Origin: CAVOBC01 sp963693635
GTDB lineage: Bacteria; Pseudomonadota; Gammaproteobacteria; Pseudomonadales; Azotimanducaceae
Length of the DNA stretch: 7,863 nucleotides
NCBI GenBank assembly: GCA_963693635.1
Contig: CAVOBC010000225.1
Coordinates: forward strand, 1-7,863
Direction: 5' to 3'
Made by a program: the position numbers and the translations under genes. The notes beneath the pieces are model-generated. The model was not told the DNA's origin, made no database searches, and worked only from the letters and a program-made list of their open reading frames with translations. This document shows, piece by piece, positions 7,769 through 7,863 of the stretch. Position 1 is the first letter of the stretch, and each line of letters begins with the position of its first letter.

Positions 7769-7863
7769 ATTACGCGCGGTGGTGTAACGTTTGTTCTGTA
7801 ATTTGAAAATGATGGCGAAGTGAGAGCTGAGCCAATCAGGTTATCCTTTTGAAAGCGATTTTG

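Overview
The window is GC-rich bacterial DNA, probably from a proteobacterium. The support is a protocatechuate-pathway lyase, several iron(II)/2-oxoglutarate (phytanoyl-CoA hydroxylase-like, PhyH) dioxygenases and a BCCT transporter. The exact lineage cannot be fixed from this sequence. No RNA gene, CRISPR array, insertion sequence or phage gene was seen.

Layout. (1) 2-691, plus strand: 3' part of a pcaB-like 3-carboxy-cis,cis-muconate cycloisomerase gene, cut by the window start. A GC-rich hairpin (695-714) separates it from the convergent block downstream. (2) 727-3007, minus strand: a YciI-family pseudogene, then an intact PhyH-family gene (1662-2516), then a second PhyH-family gene broken by one frameshift (727-1529). 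(3) 3258-4352, plus strand: a third, intact and different PhyH-family gene, divergent from that block. (4) 4353-4470: short convergent spacer with a three-copy 14-bp tandem repeat and two inverted repeats. (5) 4470-6014, minus strand: intact BCCT-family transporter with the aromatic-box residues for quaternary ammonium compounds. (6) 6015-6327: non-coding, AT-rich upstream region of the transporter. (7) 6328-6971, plus strand: decayed elongation factor Tu copy that keeps only domains 2 and 3. (8) 6997 to about 7768, minus strand: frameshifted aminoglycoside 3-N-acetyltransferase-like gene whose 5' end is missing or degraded.

Functional reading (inference). Three divergent PhyH-type oxygenases beside a betaine/choline/carnitine-type transporter suggest uptake and oxidation of a small osmolyte-like or methylated compound, but no substrate can be named from sequence. 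The second theme is decay. Four of the eight recognisable loci carry frameshifts, in-frame stops or truncations, while the other four read cleanly. That pattern fits a genome losing genes, for example a host-associated bacterium, better than uniform sequencing error, although a single-base error cannot be excluded where only one lesion is seen.
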